DNA of 64,000 bases from Brasenia schreberi (taxonomy: Eukaryota > Streptophyta > Magnoliopsida > Nymphaeales > Cabombaceae). The notes under the pieces were generated by a model. The model saw only the letters and a program-made list of their open reading frames with translations, searched no databases and was not told the DNA's origin. A program made the position numbers and the translations under genes. Where the stretch lies: assembly GCA_036023115.1 (NCBI GenBank), contig JAYKKT010000091.1, forward strand, positions 28,338,001 through 28,402,000. The letters are read 5' to 3'. This document shows positions 44,189 through 55,686 of this stretch, piece after piece. Position 1 is the stretch's first letter. Each line of letters starts with the position of its first letter.

Positions 44189-44753
44189 ACAAAGCAACAA
44201 CATTTTTTAACATGGAATGACTAGGCTGAACCTTTTGGCTTTTAAGTTTGTATTCTATTTTCCTTTTGGAGCAACGAAAAGGTCCTAGATGGCTTCACTA
44301 GGTAAGGGTTACTGATTCAGGATCATTTTCAGCTGTTAAACAGGAAACTGTTTCAAATGACTTCACTAGATAACCTTCACTAGGTTTTGGAAGTTAACAA
44401 GGAAAGTGTCCGCCAATTCTCTGGAAACAGTAAATCTGAAGATCTTTAGATGGCTCTCTTTATCTTTTGATTGAAACAGTGTACCCAATATAACTTTCCT
44501 CAGAGCTCTGGATATTCATGAATTTGATGAGTACTATGGAGCAGTAAAACTTTGTTCGGTTTCTCTAATGGATTCTAGAGCTTATGCGGATTTTATTCGG
44601 GTGTCTCTCCTCAGCGAAAGCACTATATATATATTCGGCTGTTATGAAAAGTAAGAAAAGGCTTCTATATTTTCACCATATGATCGTCTTCCTTCTAGCT
44701 CCCACAATTTCTCACCTAGCTCCCTCTTCTTCTCACCCTAGTGGACGTCCCTC
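44189..44753 (+). other. Intergenic stretch between LINE and LTR
   Basis: About 560 bp in which I recognise no gene, repeat or element end. Possibly original COP1 3' flank. Confidence 0.4.
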
Positions 44754-46861
44754 TGTAAACAACGAAAATTTTCACTTTTGGTTTTGAAGCCGGAAATGAA
44801 CCTTTTCATATCTACGTCGTTTCTATGGGCGTGCCAGCTAGCTTGCTCAAGCTAGTGAAGATTTTTTGAAATATTTGACGTTTTAAGGCAATTGTGAGTA
44901 AGCGGGATCTTTTCGCTTTAAACCTTCTTGAATCGATGCACAAGGGTCAATTTAAGCGTTTATAGACTTTGATAAAACAATTTGGACTCTGGAAAAGAGA
45001 CAAGTGTTTTGAAAAACTCGAGTTTTGCCTATGTTTGCAAGTTTTTTTTATATACGGGGCTGCACGATTCCAAGTCTTTGAGTTTTAGCTATTTAGGCCG
45101 GATATGTGTGTGCATAAGTGGCCTAATTTCAGCGTGTTTGAGCGTAGATTCAGGGTTTCTTTGAAAACGCGCGAATGCAAGGATGCACAAATGTTTTTCG
45201 GGTTGAGATGATGATGTGAGCTAGGCTCAAATTGAAAGCAACTCACACAACTTAATGTAAATACCCGAAATTGAAAGTGCAACTCACACAACTTTAAGGG
45301 AAATACTCGAAATGTAAAGCAATGACTTGAATGTAAATTGTAAAATTGAAATATACTTATATCTTAAGAGCGGAAAGGCTCAATTGTGAGTGAGTGCTTT
45401 TGGTGTGTAAATGGAAAAGACAACTCACACGACTTGAATTGAACTTGCCGAAATTGAAATATAAGTATATAGTAAAAGCGGAAAGGCTCAATTGTGAGTG
45501 AGTGCTCTTGGTGTGTAAATGTAAATGACAACTCACACAACTTGAATTAAACCCACCCGGAATGTAAGTGCGTACACGACTTAATGTAAAACTCACGCAG
45601 CTTGAAAGTATATAAGTATGCTATATTTTATGAGCAACAAAGGCTCAAAATGTGCGTGAGAGTGTAGAGCAAATGCTCAAGTACTTTTTGTGTGCGAGTG
45701 TGAAATTTAAATGACAAACTCACACAACGTGAATGTAATAACCCGAATTGAATTGCAACTCACACAACTTTCACTAAAGTAAATACCCAAAGGGAAATAT
45801 ATACTTTAGCTTAAGAGCGGAAATGCTCAATGTGTGTGCAATCGTGTGCAATTAAGAGCGAAAAGGCTCAAGTGCACGTGGGTGTTCCTTGTGTATGTCT
45901 AAGAGCAATATGGCTCAAGTGTACGTGTGTGTCTTGTGTATCAAGCACAAATATTACATTTCGGGAGGAGACTACACTCCATTATTACAATCCCGTATCA
46001 AATTGAATTAAATTTAAAATGAGTAAGGTAAAAACTGAATTTAAACACTTACAAGTGGTCGACTTTTCCTCTCAACTTGCTCAGGTCCGTCCACCTTGGC
46101 AGCCAATAGATAGGTCTCCCTAGGTGGGTTTAGACGTGAGGGTTTAGGCTTAGGATGTGCTTGGGGGCAACCAAAGGTTTAGGCTTAGGAGAGGCTACGT
46201 TCGGCCAAGACGTGGGTTGGCTATGGGGGGTCACAGCTAAGGTAAGCTGGGAACCAACAGTGACAGATAGGGGTTGGTATGGGTGCTGTGAGGTAGGTGC
46301 TGGGACGGTGGAGTGGCACTAGGGACAGGCGGCAGGTACGCTTGGGATGTGGCAGGCGGTAGGGAGATGGGATGCGGCGCTAGGGCAAAGGCTGTGGCAG
46401 GGCGCTGGAGTGGCGCTAGGGAAGTGGAGTGCGGTAGGGTAGGAGCTGGGGCAGTGGAGTGATAAGGGGTTTTGACTGGCTGGTGGAAGGTGGTAGGCCG
46501 GGTGTTAGGGAGTGTGGTGTGAAGGAAGGTGAGGGAGCCGGGTGGTGTAGGGTGCTCGAGGGGGTGCAGGTAGGTGAGGGAGTCGGGTGGTGCAGGGAGG
46601 TGAAGGAGTCGGGTGATGTAGAGAGCGGGCGGTTGGTAGGGTGTCGGATGGGGTAAGGTAGACTCAAACCGAATGCAGTTGCACTCGATTAGGTTTAGAT
46701 TTAGGTCGGTGGGGAAGTGGGTTGGGCTAGGTTTAAATCAAGGTAGGTTAGAGAATGGCTGGGTATGGTTAGGTGGTTTGGTGTAGGTCAAGTGGGGAGG
46801 TCGGTTAGGTGAATGGGGTAGGTCGGTTAGGCCTGGGGTGGTCCAACCAAGGGATAAAAGA
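44754..46861 (-). repeat. Tat LTR fragment, minus orientation
   Basis: The inner end TGTAAACAACGAAAATTTTC is at 44754. It is followed by the GCGTGCCAGCTAGCTTGCTC block, the TTGAATCGATGCACAAGGGTC block, several CACACGACTTGAA-type tandem segments (45230-45800) and a G/T-rich stretch (46080-46850) like 8940-10930. It breaks off at about 46861 in RT-region sequence of another copy. No primer-binding site remains beside it. Confidence 0.65.
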
Positions 46862-47631
46862 GAACCCTAAGAGTTTTCTTGATTCTACTCCAAAAACATA
46901 TTTTTGAGGGTTTATTTTCACTTTATAAAATCTAAGTCTTTCGAAAACCTTTTCCAAAGATTCTATATGTGTGCATCAGATTTTTTATTTTACCAAAAGA
47001 TCATCCACATATACTTTCAAGAGCCCGTAAATCTGATCATGAAAAATAGTAGTCATTATTCTTTGTTATGTGGCACCAACATTTTTCAAACCAAAAGAAG
47101 TACGATTTCATAAATGCAATGAACGATGCCTTTTCATGCTCATGCAAAGAAATACCTATTTTGACACACTTTGGATTGAACTTACTCCCTAAATTAATCT
47201 TTAGAAAATCCCCTCTTATAGAATTTGAAGGTTTTTTCAAGTTAAGGATTTTATTAAATTCAAGAAGCTCAAAGACTTGATCGTCCTCATGAATGAGGAG
47301 ATCTTCCTCTTTGCTTTGATCACTCTCAAGTGCCTTGGTTTTTAGGGAAGTACTATGCACAAAAGAAGGATTATGCATAAGAAGATTATTTACAATGGCA
47401 TGAGATAATTTGGGTTTGAGAATACACATGGATTTATTCAAAACTGTGCATGGTTTTGAAAACCAAAATTTTTGGAATTTTCAACTTTTTAATTTTTTTG
47501 GATTTTTCTAAACAAATGCTAGAAGGAAGAACATAAAAGACTTTTTTTTTGGAATTTTTCAGATTTTTCAAATGATTTTAGGTTTTGTGAGTTTTCTATT
47601 TTTTCCCAAACATATATATTTTTCAGACTTT
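46862..47631 (-). mobile_element. Tat gypsy pol debris G4
   Basis: Minus-strand pieces of RT (46862-47095, with YVDD-region text CCACATATAC near 46998) are joined by a deletion near 47096 to the acidic and RT lead-in region (47441-47100: SKEEDLLIHEDDQ, FLKINLGSKFNPKCVKIG). The Lys/Phe-rich linker follows to about 47630. No domain is complete. Confidence 0.7.
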
Positions 47632-47742
47632 TTAACTTTGCTAGTTTTTTGAAACTAACTGGCACGCTCACGCAACGAAGTAGTGTTGAAAAGTTTTCTT
47701 CAAGTCTCTACATAGGCTTGGAGTGAAATTTTCATATCTACA
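47632..47742 (+). repeat. Residual 3' end of the G5 5' LTR
   Basis: CTAACTGGCACGCTCACGC to TTTTCATATCTACA matches 57764-57873 with only a few differences. The rest of the LTR is absent. Confidence 0.8.
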
Positions 47743-47746
47743 GAAT

Positions 47747-47763
47747 TGGCACACTCGGTGGGA
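47747..47763 (+). other. G5 primer-binding site
   Basis: TGGCACACTCGGTGGGA, four bases inside the LTR, identical to the site at 8248-8264. Confidence 0.7.
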
Positions 47764-47861
47764 TTCGAGTCTTTTAGGATTTCGAACTTAGGTTGACTTT
47801 TCAAACTCTAAAATTTTAGTGTTAATACCTCTCTTGTGCAAAGGTTTCATAAAATTTAAGC

Positions 47862-49453
47862 ATGTCTAGTTCAGAAGGATCTTGTGAAGTGTCAAGCCGA
47901 GCTTCATGTTTATCAAGTCGGTTTTCAAAAAGAAATTTCGAAAGGGGATGTACTTGCCTCCTTAAAAAGGAAAATAATGAGAGAAATGGAGGCAAAAATT
48001 GTTATTGTGAGCCAAGAGGCTAAGACAGTAGAATCTTGCTCCTCTCATGGCAAAAAACCTAGGATCCATAGGAAATCTAATCATTCAAGAAAACCCAAAG
48101 TCTCCTCTAGATTAGAGGAGAAACAAGAGTCGGAGTCCTTCACAATGAAAGATAGAAAGGCCCTGCAACAATTGTTGAGAGGCCAAATCAAAGAAAAGAG
48201 ATCATACACACTATCATATTTTCTACCATCCGATTATTAAACCGATAGTGACGATGACATACCAAATTTCCATCGGTATGATAGAAGTGGGGATCCTAGA
48301 TCCCACCTTCAACTCTTTTCTCGAAGGACATATAAAAAGGACTCTTCGAAATGGATTTATTGGTTCTCTCTCTCTTAAGGGAAATACCTCTAAATAGTTG
48401 GCTTCATACGACTTGAGCCAATTCACCACCTTTGAGGAATTGGCGAATTGCTTCATGCAATGTTTTTCCCATAATATTGAAGTGATACCCACTTTAAACA
48501 CCTTGAGAGATATAAAGCAAGCACCTAACAAGGATGCACATACATTTATCGTTAGATGGAGGTCACTCTTGGGGCAAGTAAGGGAGCCCATCTCTAAAGG
48601 ATGTGTTGTAATGCTTCCTTGAAAATTTTAAATACGATTTAAAAGCTCTCCTCTCTCTTTACAAAACTTCGAATTTTCAAAAACTTATAAAGAAGGCTTC
48701 ACTCTTTGAAGCTAACTTGAAAAAGGGAGTTTACTAAGATTTGTGGAAGGAGAGGAATTTTCAAAAACCTCATTTTGAAAAACACGGCCATATGGGCCAC
48801 ACGTGTCCAACAATGAGGCAAAACCCCAAAAGGTCGCGAATGTCTGTGTAGAGCCAAGCTCGGCCGGATCTTCTAAAACTTATGAACGAAAACATGTTAG
48901 AAAAACCCAAAAGAATTTTGAAATGAGAGAATTTACACAGCTAGGACAACCAATCACGGAAGTCCTAGACCTCCTCTTAGCCCAAGGTTTAGTCACTCTC
49001 CCAGCTCTTCCCGAAGGGACACCTCCCAAGAGAAAATTTTTGAACGAGTTTTGCAAGTATCATAGGATCAAGGGCAATGGTACAAGCAAATGTCTTGCTC
49101 TCTTACACCAAATCGAGGACTTGATAGAGCAAGGAAGGCTCCACGTCATGGAGAAAACAGAGCCTTCCCAAGCGATTTTAAAGGAACCTTTTCCCAATCA
49201 TGCAAGCATAAGCGAGAAAGGAAAAGGGGTATGTCTTCTTCTACTCAAGGCTCATGGAATGGAACATGCATTGCATACGGTACACACTACTTACCACACA
49301 CTACCTTCTATCGTAATAAAAAAAGCCAAGCAAGTAGTGATCTGGGGAGAGCTTAGAGCCTCGCCCCCGATTAGAGCCTTAGTAGAAGTTCGTGGTGCTC
49401 CGAAGCATCAAAGTAGAGCCAAGATAGGAACGAGCCTTAGGAAAGGTGACTAG
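47862..49453 (+). pseudogene. Tat gag region, broken
   Basis: A start at 47862 (MSSSEGSCEVSSRAS) soon shifts to the frame 47884-48240, with a basic stretch (KKPRIHRKSNHSRKPK). The retrotransposon gag domain is readable at 48395-48620 (LSQFTTFEELANCFMQCFSH, DIKQAPNKDAHTFIVRWRSL). The C-terminal part at 48803-49453 has FCKYHRIKGNGTSKCLALLH, a Cys/His cluster in place of a classical zinc knuckle, and DLIEQGRLHV. At least three frame breaks occur. Confidence 0.75.
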
Positions 49454-49558
49454 GTCTGAAAGAATCTATCAACCCCTACACTTAGCTAAGAATGCTAGCA
49501 AGGAAGTAGTCGTTTTACCCGGCCCTTCAAAAGCATGCATCCCTAATGTATCTCATGG

Positions 49559-49990
49559 ATGGGTAAAGGTAAAGGTGTGGCGTTAACCTCTTATGATTTG
49601 AAATTTGATCTTTCAAAACTTCCCATAAAAATGTCTATCTTAGAGTTGATCCAAATTTTACCTAAACATAAACGAGTTTTAGAGGAAATCTTAGAAAGAG
49701 CCAATGTGAACCCATCCATCACTCTCGAGTCCTTATCCTTCTTAGTTTCCCTAATATATGTAGTGGTCTTTCAAGTAGGATTCACCATGTCTAGGCTAGA
49801 ACCGAGTTCCATCGTTATTACTGGATACGATGGCAATGCATCCCATCCCCTAGGAGCCATTGAGTTGCCTATAGAAGTAGGGCACATCCAACACATGGGG
49901 TTGTTTCAAGTTTTAGACATAAACCCCCACTATAACCTATTGCTAGGAAGACCTTAGATTCATAGTCTAGGGGCCATTCCTTCAACCTTT
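49559..49990 (+). pseudogene. Tat aspartic protease region
   Basis: The frame holds SRLEPSSIVITGYDGNASHP, GAIELPIEVGHIQ and DINPHYNLLLGRP, the C-terminal half of a retropepsin-like domain as seen in plant gypsy polyproteins. The next codon is TAG, where the family normally has Trp (GRPWIH). The N-terminal D(S/T)G site is not recognisable, so the enzyme is incomplete. Confidence 0.65.
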
Positions 49991-50021
49991 CACAAGTGTG
50001 AAAATCTCATGAGATAACCAA

Positions 50022-50640
50022 GTGGTGGTAATCCTTGGAGAAGACCACCTTCAACTTCAGGGAATTCGAAATTTCCCTTGCATATCAAGTCACCTATTCA
50101 ATAAAGAGGTTATGGAGATGCCTCATCCATCCCTAGTTGACTACCCCCTAGGAGACCCTCACCATAGAGTCGTCCACCTCCTAGGAACCCCCAAGTGTAA
50201 GGAGTCATCCTCCCTTAGAACCGTCCATCTTCTAGGGAAGCCTAAACCATCTCCAACTTCCCAACGTGTAGAACCATCATCTCCTAGGGTCGTGTGTACC
50301 CTAGGGAAGCCCAAACCATCTTTAGCCCATACCTCCAAACCAATAGCCCAACCAAGTCGTGTATACATCTATGATATGGACGACACCCTATTCCAAGGCC
50401 ATCCACTTTACAAAATTTTTTTCAAACTCAAGAAGCCTTGGAATATGATGTTGAATATGGGATATACATTGTACCAAGGTCTAGGAGTCAAGAACCAAGG
50501 TAGGTTAGAGCCCATCATACCCTTACCTAACCCAAATTGATATTGATTGGGCTACACTCCATCCATACCCCCTGAGCCACCACCTAAGACCACTTGGGTC
50601 AAGGGTGCCCTAGAACTCACTAACACCGAAACCTATGGCT
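50022..50640 (+). pseudogene. Tat spacer protein with LG-P repeats and G-patch-like motif
   Basis: Residues 50-103 hold three imperfect repeats with the core LLG-PK (VVHLLGTPK, VHLLGKPKPS, VCTLGKPKPS). Then comes YIYDMDDTLFQGHPLY and, at 50442-50519, NMMLNMGYTLYQGLGVKNQG followed by RLEPI, which fits a G-patch better than the other copies. A stop at 50538 interrupts GLDYTPSIPPEPPPKTTWVK-like text that continues to 50640. The role is unknown; nucleic-acid binding is inferred only from the motif. Confidence 0.55.
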
Positions 50641-50686
50641 TAGACCTCTTGTTTAGAGTTTAATTCATGGTGTTATCTTTGTAGGT

Positions 50687-52200
50687 TTGATGGGAGACCC
50701 CTCTTTAGAAAAAAATCCAAAAAATTATATATTTGGAAAAACTAAAAATTTTTGGAAAACTTTCAAAAGCCAAAAACATTTGAAAAACCTGAAAATTCTA
50801 AAAAGAAAATCGTTTGTTTTCATTCTCCTAGTCTTTGTTTGGAAAAATCCAAAAAAATTGAAAATTCCAAAAAGAGTCTTGTACATTCATTCTTCTAGCA
50901 TTTGTTTTGAAAAAGACCAAAAAATTAAAAATTCTAAAATTCTAAAAATATTGGCTATGTACAGAGCTCATTTTCGAGTTCTTTAAAACTTGTACATATC
51001 CCTAAACCAAAATCATGCTTCCACAATCCCACTCTCTTGCCTAACACTTCCTTAGAAATTAAAGTGCTTGAGAATGATCAAAGCAAGGAGGAAGATCTCC
51101 TCATCCATGAGGAAGATCAAGCCTTCGAGCTTCTCGAATTTCATAGAATCCTTGACTTGGAAAAACCTTTAAATTCCGTAGGAGGGAATTTTGTAGAAAT
51201 CAACCTAGGGAGTGAGTCTAATCCAAAGTGTGTCAAGATAGGTGCATGTTTGCATGAGCACAAAAAAGCATCATTCATTGCATTCTTGAAATCCTATGTT
51301 GATGTATTTGCATAGATCTATGAAGACATGCTGGGTCTAGACCTAAAAATTATGGAACATCATCTACCCTTAGAACCCAATGCTAAACCCATCAAGCAAA
51401 AGCTTAGGAAAATCCATCTCGATATTCACTCCCAAGTGAAAGAGGGTTTAGAAGATCTTTTAAAAGCTGGATTTACAAAACCCATTGCTTATTCAGAATG
51501 ACTTTCAAATATAGTTGTTCGAAAATCTAATGGAAAAATTCGAATTTGCATTGATTTTAGAAATTTGAACAAATCCACTCCAAAAGATAATTTTCCTCTT
51601 CCAAACATTGATTTGATAGTGGATAGCACTGCAAATCATGAAATGTTTTCTTTTATGGATGGCTATTCGGGTTATAATCAAATCAAGTTAGCACCAAAAG
51701 ATTAGGGAAAAACCGCTTTTACTACACCTTTGGGCACATACTATTACACGGTTATGCCATTTGGTTTGAAAAATGCTGGTGCCACATAACAAAGAGCCAT
51801 GACTACAATTTTTCATGATCAAATCTATGAGCACTTGGAAGTATATGTGGATGATCTTTTGGTAAAATAAAAAACCTGATGCAAACACATTGAATCTTTG
51901 CAAAAAGTTTTCGAAAGACTTAAGATTTATAAAGTGAAGCTAAACCCTCAAAAATATGTTTTTGGAGTGGAATCGGGAAAACTGTTAGGGTTTATGGTAA
52001 GCCAAAGGGGCATAGAAGTCGACCCGTTTAAGTGTTGAGCCATCATAGACATGCCTCCACCCTCCAACTTGACCCAAATCCGAAGCCTCCAAAGTCGACT
52101 CCAAGCAATCTAAAGATTTATCTCCAACCTAGCAACAAGATGCGAACCTTTTAATAGGCTTTTGATAAAATGGGTTAAATTTGAATGAGATTTCGATTGC
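50687..52200 (+). pseudogene. Tat Lys-rich linker and reverse transcriptase, broken
   Basis: The Lys/Phe-rich linker (50687-51000) is followed by the acidic segment and lead-in (51037-51315, SKEEDLLIHEEDQAFELLEF). Readable after that are RKSNGKIRICIDFRNLNKST, NFPLPNIDLIVDSTANHEMF, FMDGYSGYNQIKLAPKD, PFGLKNAGAT and the catalytic YVDDLLVK near 51840. Stops occur near 51316, 51501, 51703 and 51868, two of them at conserved Trp codons. Confidence 0.8.
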
Positions 52201-53215
52201 CAAAAAGCTTTTAAAAGATTGAAAACGTATTTGGTAAATCCTTCGATTTTAAAATCTCCAAAGCAAGGAAAACCTTTATTGCTTTATATTTCCATTAGTG
52301 CGAATGCATTGAGTGCTTTACTTGCTCAATATGAGGATGATAGTCTTAAAGAGTATGCTATTTACTACATTTCGAAAACTCTATTGGCATATGAAAGAAA
52401 TTATCAAGCAATAGAGAAAACATGCTTGGCCTTGGTATGGGCTTACCAAAAGTTTAGACATTATTTCCTAGATCATGAAATTTGGATAGTGTCTAAGCTT
52501 GATCCCATCAAGTACTTATTTGAAAAACCTATCCTAACGTATAGGCTAGGTAAATGGCAACTCCTCTTAGTGGAGTATGATTTAAAGTTTCATCATCAAA
52601 ACTCCATGAAGGGGCAAGCCCTAGCCGATCATGTAGCTGAATTGCCTCTTGAAGATACATATCCCATACTTGATGAAATGTCCGATGAAGGCATCTTTGC
52701 AATTGAATTTCAAAAACATGTTTTAACAAATTGTTTTAATGAAGATTAAGTATGGAGAATGTATTTTGATGGAGCAAAGGATCAATAAGGGCAGGTGTGA
52801 GAATCATCCTCATAACCCCTGAAAAGGAAGAAATCTCAATTGCCATTCAACTAGATTTTTCATGCTCAAATAATTTGGCTGAATATGAAGCACTCATACA
52901 AGGCCTAAAAATTTTGAAAAATCTAGGGGCATCATGTATTGAAGTCTTTGGAGATTCTATGCTTGTTATTAACCAAGTTTTGAAAATTTGCAAGTCAAAA
53001 ATGAAAAACTCATACCATACAATGAATTGGCCACTCAATTGGTCGATTCTTTCAAATCATGCAGACTCACCCACATAAGTAGAGAGGACAACACCATAGC
53101 AGATGCCCTCTCATCCCTAGGCTCATCTCTAAGAGTCGACCCTACCATGGGAACTCGATGCTTAGAAATTTGGCACTCACCCACTTCATCCACCCACGAT
53201 TTAGAGATTTGCTAA
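52201..53215 (+). pseudogene. Tat RNase H and archaeal-type RNase H
   Basis: 52219-52749 has the RT-linked RNase H (LLLYISISANALSALLAQYE, YISKTLLAYERNYQAIEKTC). 52797-53215 has the second RNase H in two frames (SCSNNLAEYEALIQGLKILK, CIEVFGDSMLVINQVL, then HISREDNTIADALSSL). The acidic residues of GDS and AEYE are kept. A stop at 52747 and a shift near 52990 break it. Confidence 0.8.
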
Positions 53216-53289
53216 AATGACCAAAATTCCATTGAAAAACCTTGGTTTCAAGATATTAAAAACTTTTTAGGAAATGGAGGATATCCCAA

Positions 53290-54450
53290 ATTTGCTTCTT
53301 CTAGGGATAAAGCTTTTATTTGAAAATTTTCAACCCGATATGTGATTTTGGGAGGGGTTCTCTACAAAAAGAGTTTAACCGGTATCTTGTTGAGATGTGT
53401 GGACCTTAATGAGGCTAGGACTATCATGCACGAGTTCCACAATAGAGAATGTGGAGGCCATGTCATTGCAAATATGATGGCCATGAAAATACTTAGGGCT
53501 GGTTATTTTTTGTCCACCCTTAAGCAAGATTGTCATGATCATGTTAGGAAATGTCATCAATGTCAAGTGCATGGACATGCCATTCATATCCCATTATCCA
53601 CCTTGCATTCCATTATGAGCCCATGACCCTTCACCATGTGGGCATTTGACATCATAGGACTAATCTCCCCAATTGCATCAAATGGACATAGGTTCATCTT
53701 ATGAGCTACCGAATATTTTTCTAAATGGGCTGAAGCTATCTCCTTAGCTAACGTCCAAGGACAACATGTAGTGACATTCATTAAGAAAAATATCTTGGCT
53801 CAGTTCCAAGCGACCTAGTGTCGGATAATGGTACACCTTTCAAGAATGAGAAGATGGAAAAGTTATGTAATACATATGACATAACTCAACACTTCTCATC
53901 GCCCTACTACCCTCAAGGCCACGGCCAAGCCGAAGCCACGAACAAAACTCTCATAAGCATCATTGAGAAAACCTTAGAGAAGGGTAGGACATGACATGAG
54001 AAGCTAGATGAAGCCTTATGGGCCTATAAAATTACCATCCGAACATCTACAAATGCCACTCCATTTGAGTTGGTCTATGGTACAAATGCTATCCTCCCCA
54101 TTCATACCAAATTACATTCATTTCATACATCACTTGCACTCGACCTCCCCATAGAGACTTTACAACATGCTAGAATGGCTGAGCTTGATATATTAGATGA
54201 GAAGAGGCTCCTTGCCATGGATCATGCATATGTATACCGGCAAAGGATAGCCCGACATTATGAAAAGCATATGAAGGCTCGCCACTTCAAAGTGGGAGAC
54301 CTTGTATTGAAAATCATCCACCATCGTGGCCTACATCCACTTGGAAAGTGGCAGCCCAAGTGGGATGATCCCTATGTCGTAAGTGGAACAACCATGAATA
54401 ATGCATATTGGTTGATTGATGTTGAGGGTAGAAATTTAGTAGACTTATAA
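53290..54450 (+). pseudogene. Tat integrase, broken
   Basis: Zinc-binding domain at 53342-53626 (HEFHNRECGGH, CHDHVRKCHQCQVHG). The core is readable in shifting frames: FDIIGLISPIASNGHRFI with the first Asp, SDNGTPF near 53820 with the second Asp, and HGQAEATNKTL near 53920 with the catalytic Glu. The C-terminal part at 54070-54450 is open (MVYGTNAILPIHTKLHSF, ARHFKVGDLVLKII, GKWQPKWDDPYVV). Several stops make it inactive. Confidence 0.8.
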
Positions 54451-55686
54451 ATGCCCAATACTTGAAAAAATATTATGTATAGGGTCTATGTAAAATTCTT
54501 TCGAAAAGATTTTAAAATGGGTCTCCTTTGACTTTTTTGAAAAAAGGATCAAGATGGATTGTATGACCCTAAATGAGGGAATCAATGCTTTATGAAAAGT
54601 AGTCTTTTCAAAATCATTTAGCAACATTTCAAAAATCTTTGGCTTACAAAATGAAGCCTAGTTCAAAATAGCAAAATATTTTCAAATGGTAGATGCTATT
54701 AGGAAATGGGATGTTCTTGGTTGAATCGAGTAGCCAAAAGGATAAGTTTTCCCCCATTTTACTTCTCTCCCAAAAAGGAAAATTGGCAAAAAAAAAATCA
54801 AAAAAGGAAAAAGAGAATACAAAAACTCCTCCATAAAGAGGTCTTCCTTTCAAATAGAAAGAGGAAATACAAAAATTCCTCCGAAAGAGATCTTCTCTTT
54901 GGATAAAAAAAAAAGAGGGAATACAAAAAAAATCCTTCAAAAGAAAAAGGGAGGTCTTCCCCATTGATAGAAAAGAAAAAGCCAAAGCTCAAAAGGAACA
55001 ATTTTTCATCTCTTTGCCTTAAACCACGGGACACTTCAGAAGGGACCGTTGTAACTCTTTCCCAAATTCATACAACTTATCCCAATGTTGAAAGGTTTAT
55101 CCATAAAAATCCTAAAGTAGGATAGAATCTACTTATTTGGATTTCATTTTGTTTGAGGGTTAGACTTTGTTATGTGGGAAATGGATTTTTGAAATGTTTT
55201 CCAAAATTTCCTATAAAACCTCTGCTAAGTAGTGGGTATTAAATACCCAAATTAGGGAAAATATGAAAAATCAGAAGTCCTTTTGATAAAAACTAAAAGG
55301 AGTTCCCTTTGAAAACGAGTTTTGAAAACCCGAAATGTCAAACAACATGAGATTCTCTTACTTGGGGCAGTCGGCCTTCATAGGCTTCTCCTTAAGCTCA
55401 TCCATTTCATCAATGAGTCTCTAAACCTCACACTTCATTTGCATCACACACTCCATGCATGCATACACCCAAGGTCGGCCGTGCATGATCATGTTTAGGA
55501 TTAGCACTCAGTATGGGTCAAGTCCCCTTTGGCTAAAATCCTTTCCTCTATAATCCAAGAAAAGGGTTTGATGAAGTAAAGGTCAATTTATATTCTCAAG
55601 ATAACTTGGGAAGTAAATAAAAAAGGATATTTTAATTTTTGCCATTATCCAAATGAATTTGGATTAATGCCAAAGAGGGGCATCCC
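54451..55686 (+). other. G5 non-coding spacer and polypurine tract
   Basis: 1.2 kb between pol and the 3' LTR. It contains A-rich segments with repeats of TACAAAAA-TCCT-AAAGA (54780-54960) and ends with the purine-rich AAAGAGGGG at 55672-55680, just before the LTR. No coding frame is recognised. Confidence 0.6.

Noticed and set aside
46416..46667. Pro/Ser/Thr-rich open frame on the minus strand
   Set aside because: A by-product of the G/T-rich LTR minisatellite; composition follows the repeat.
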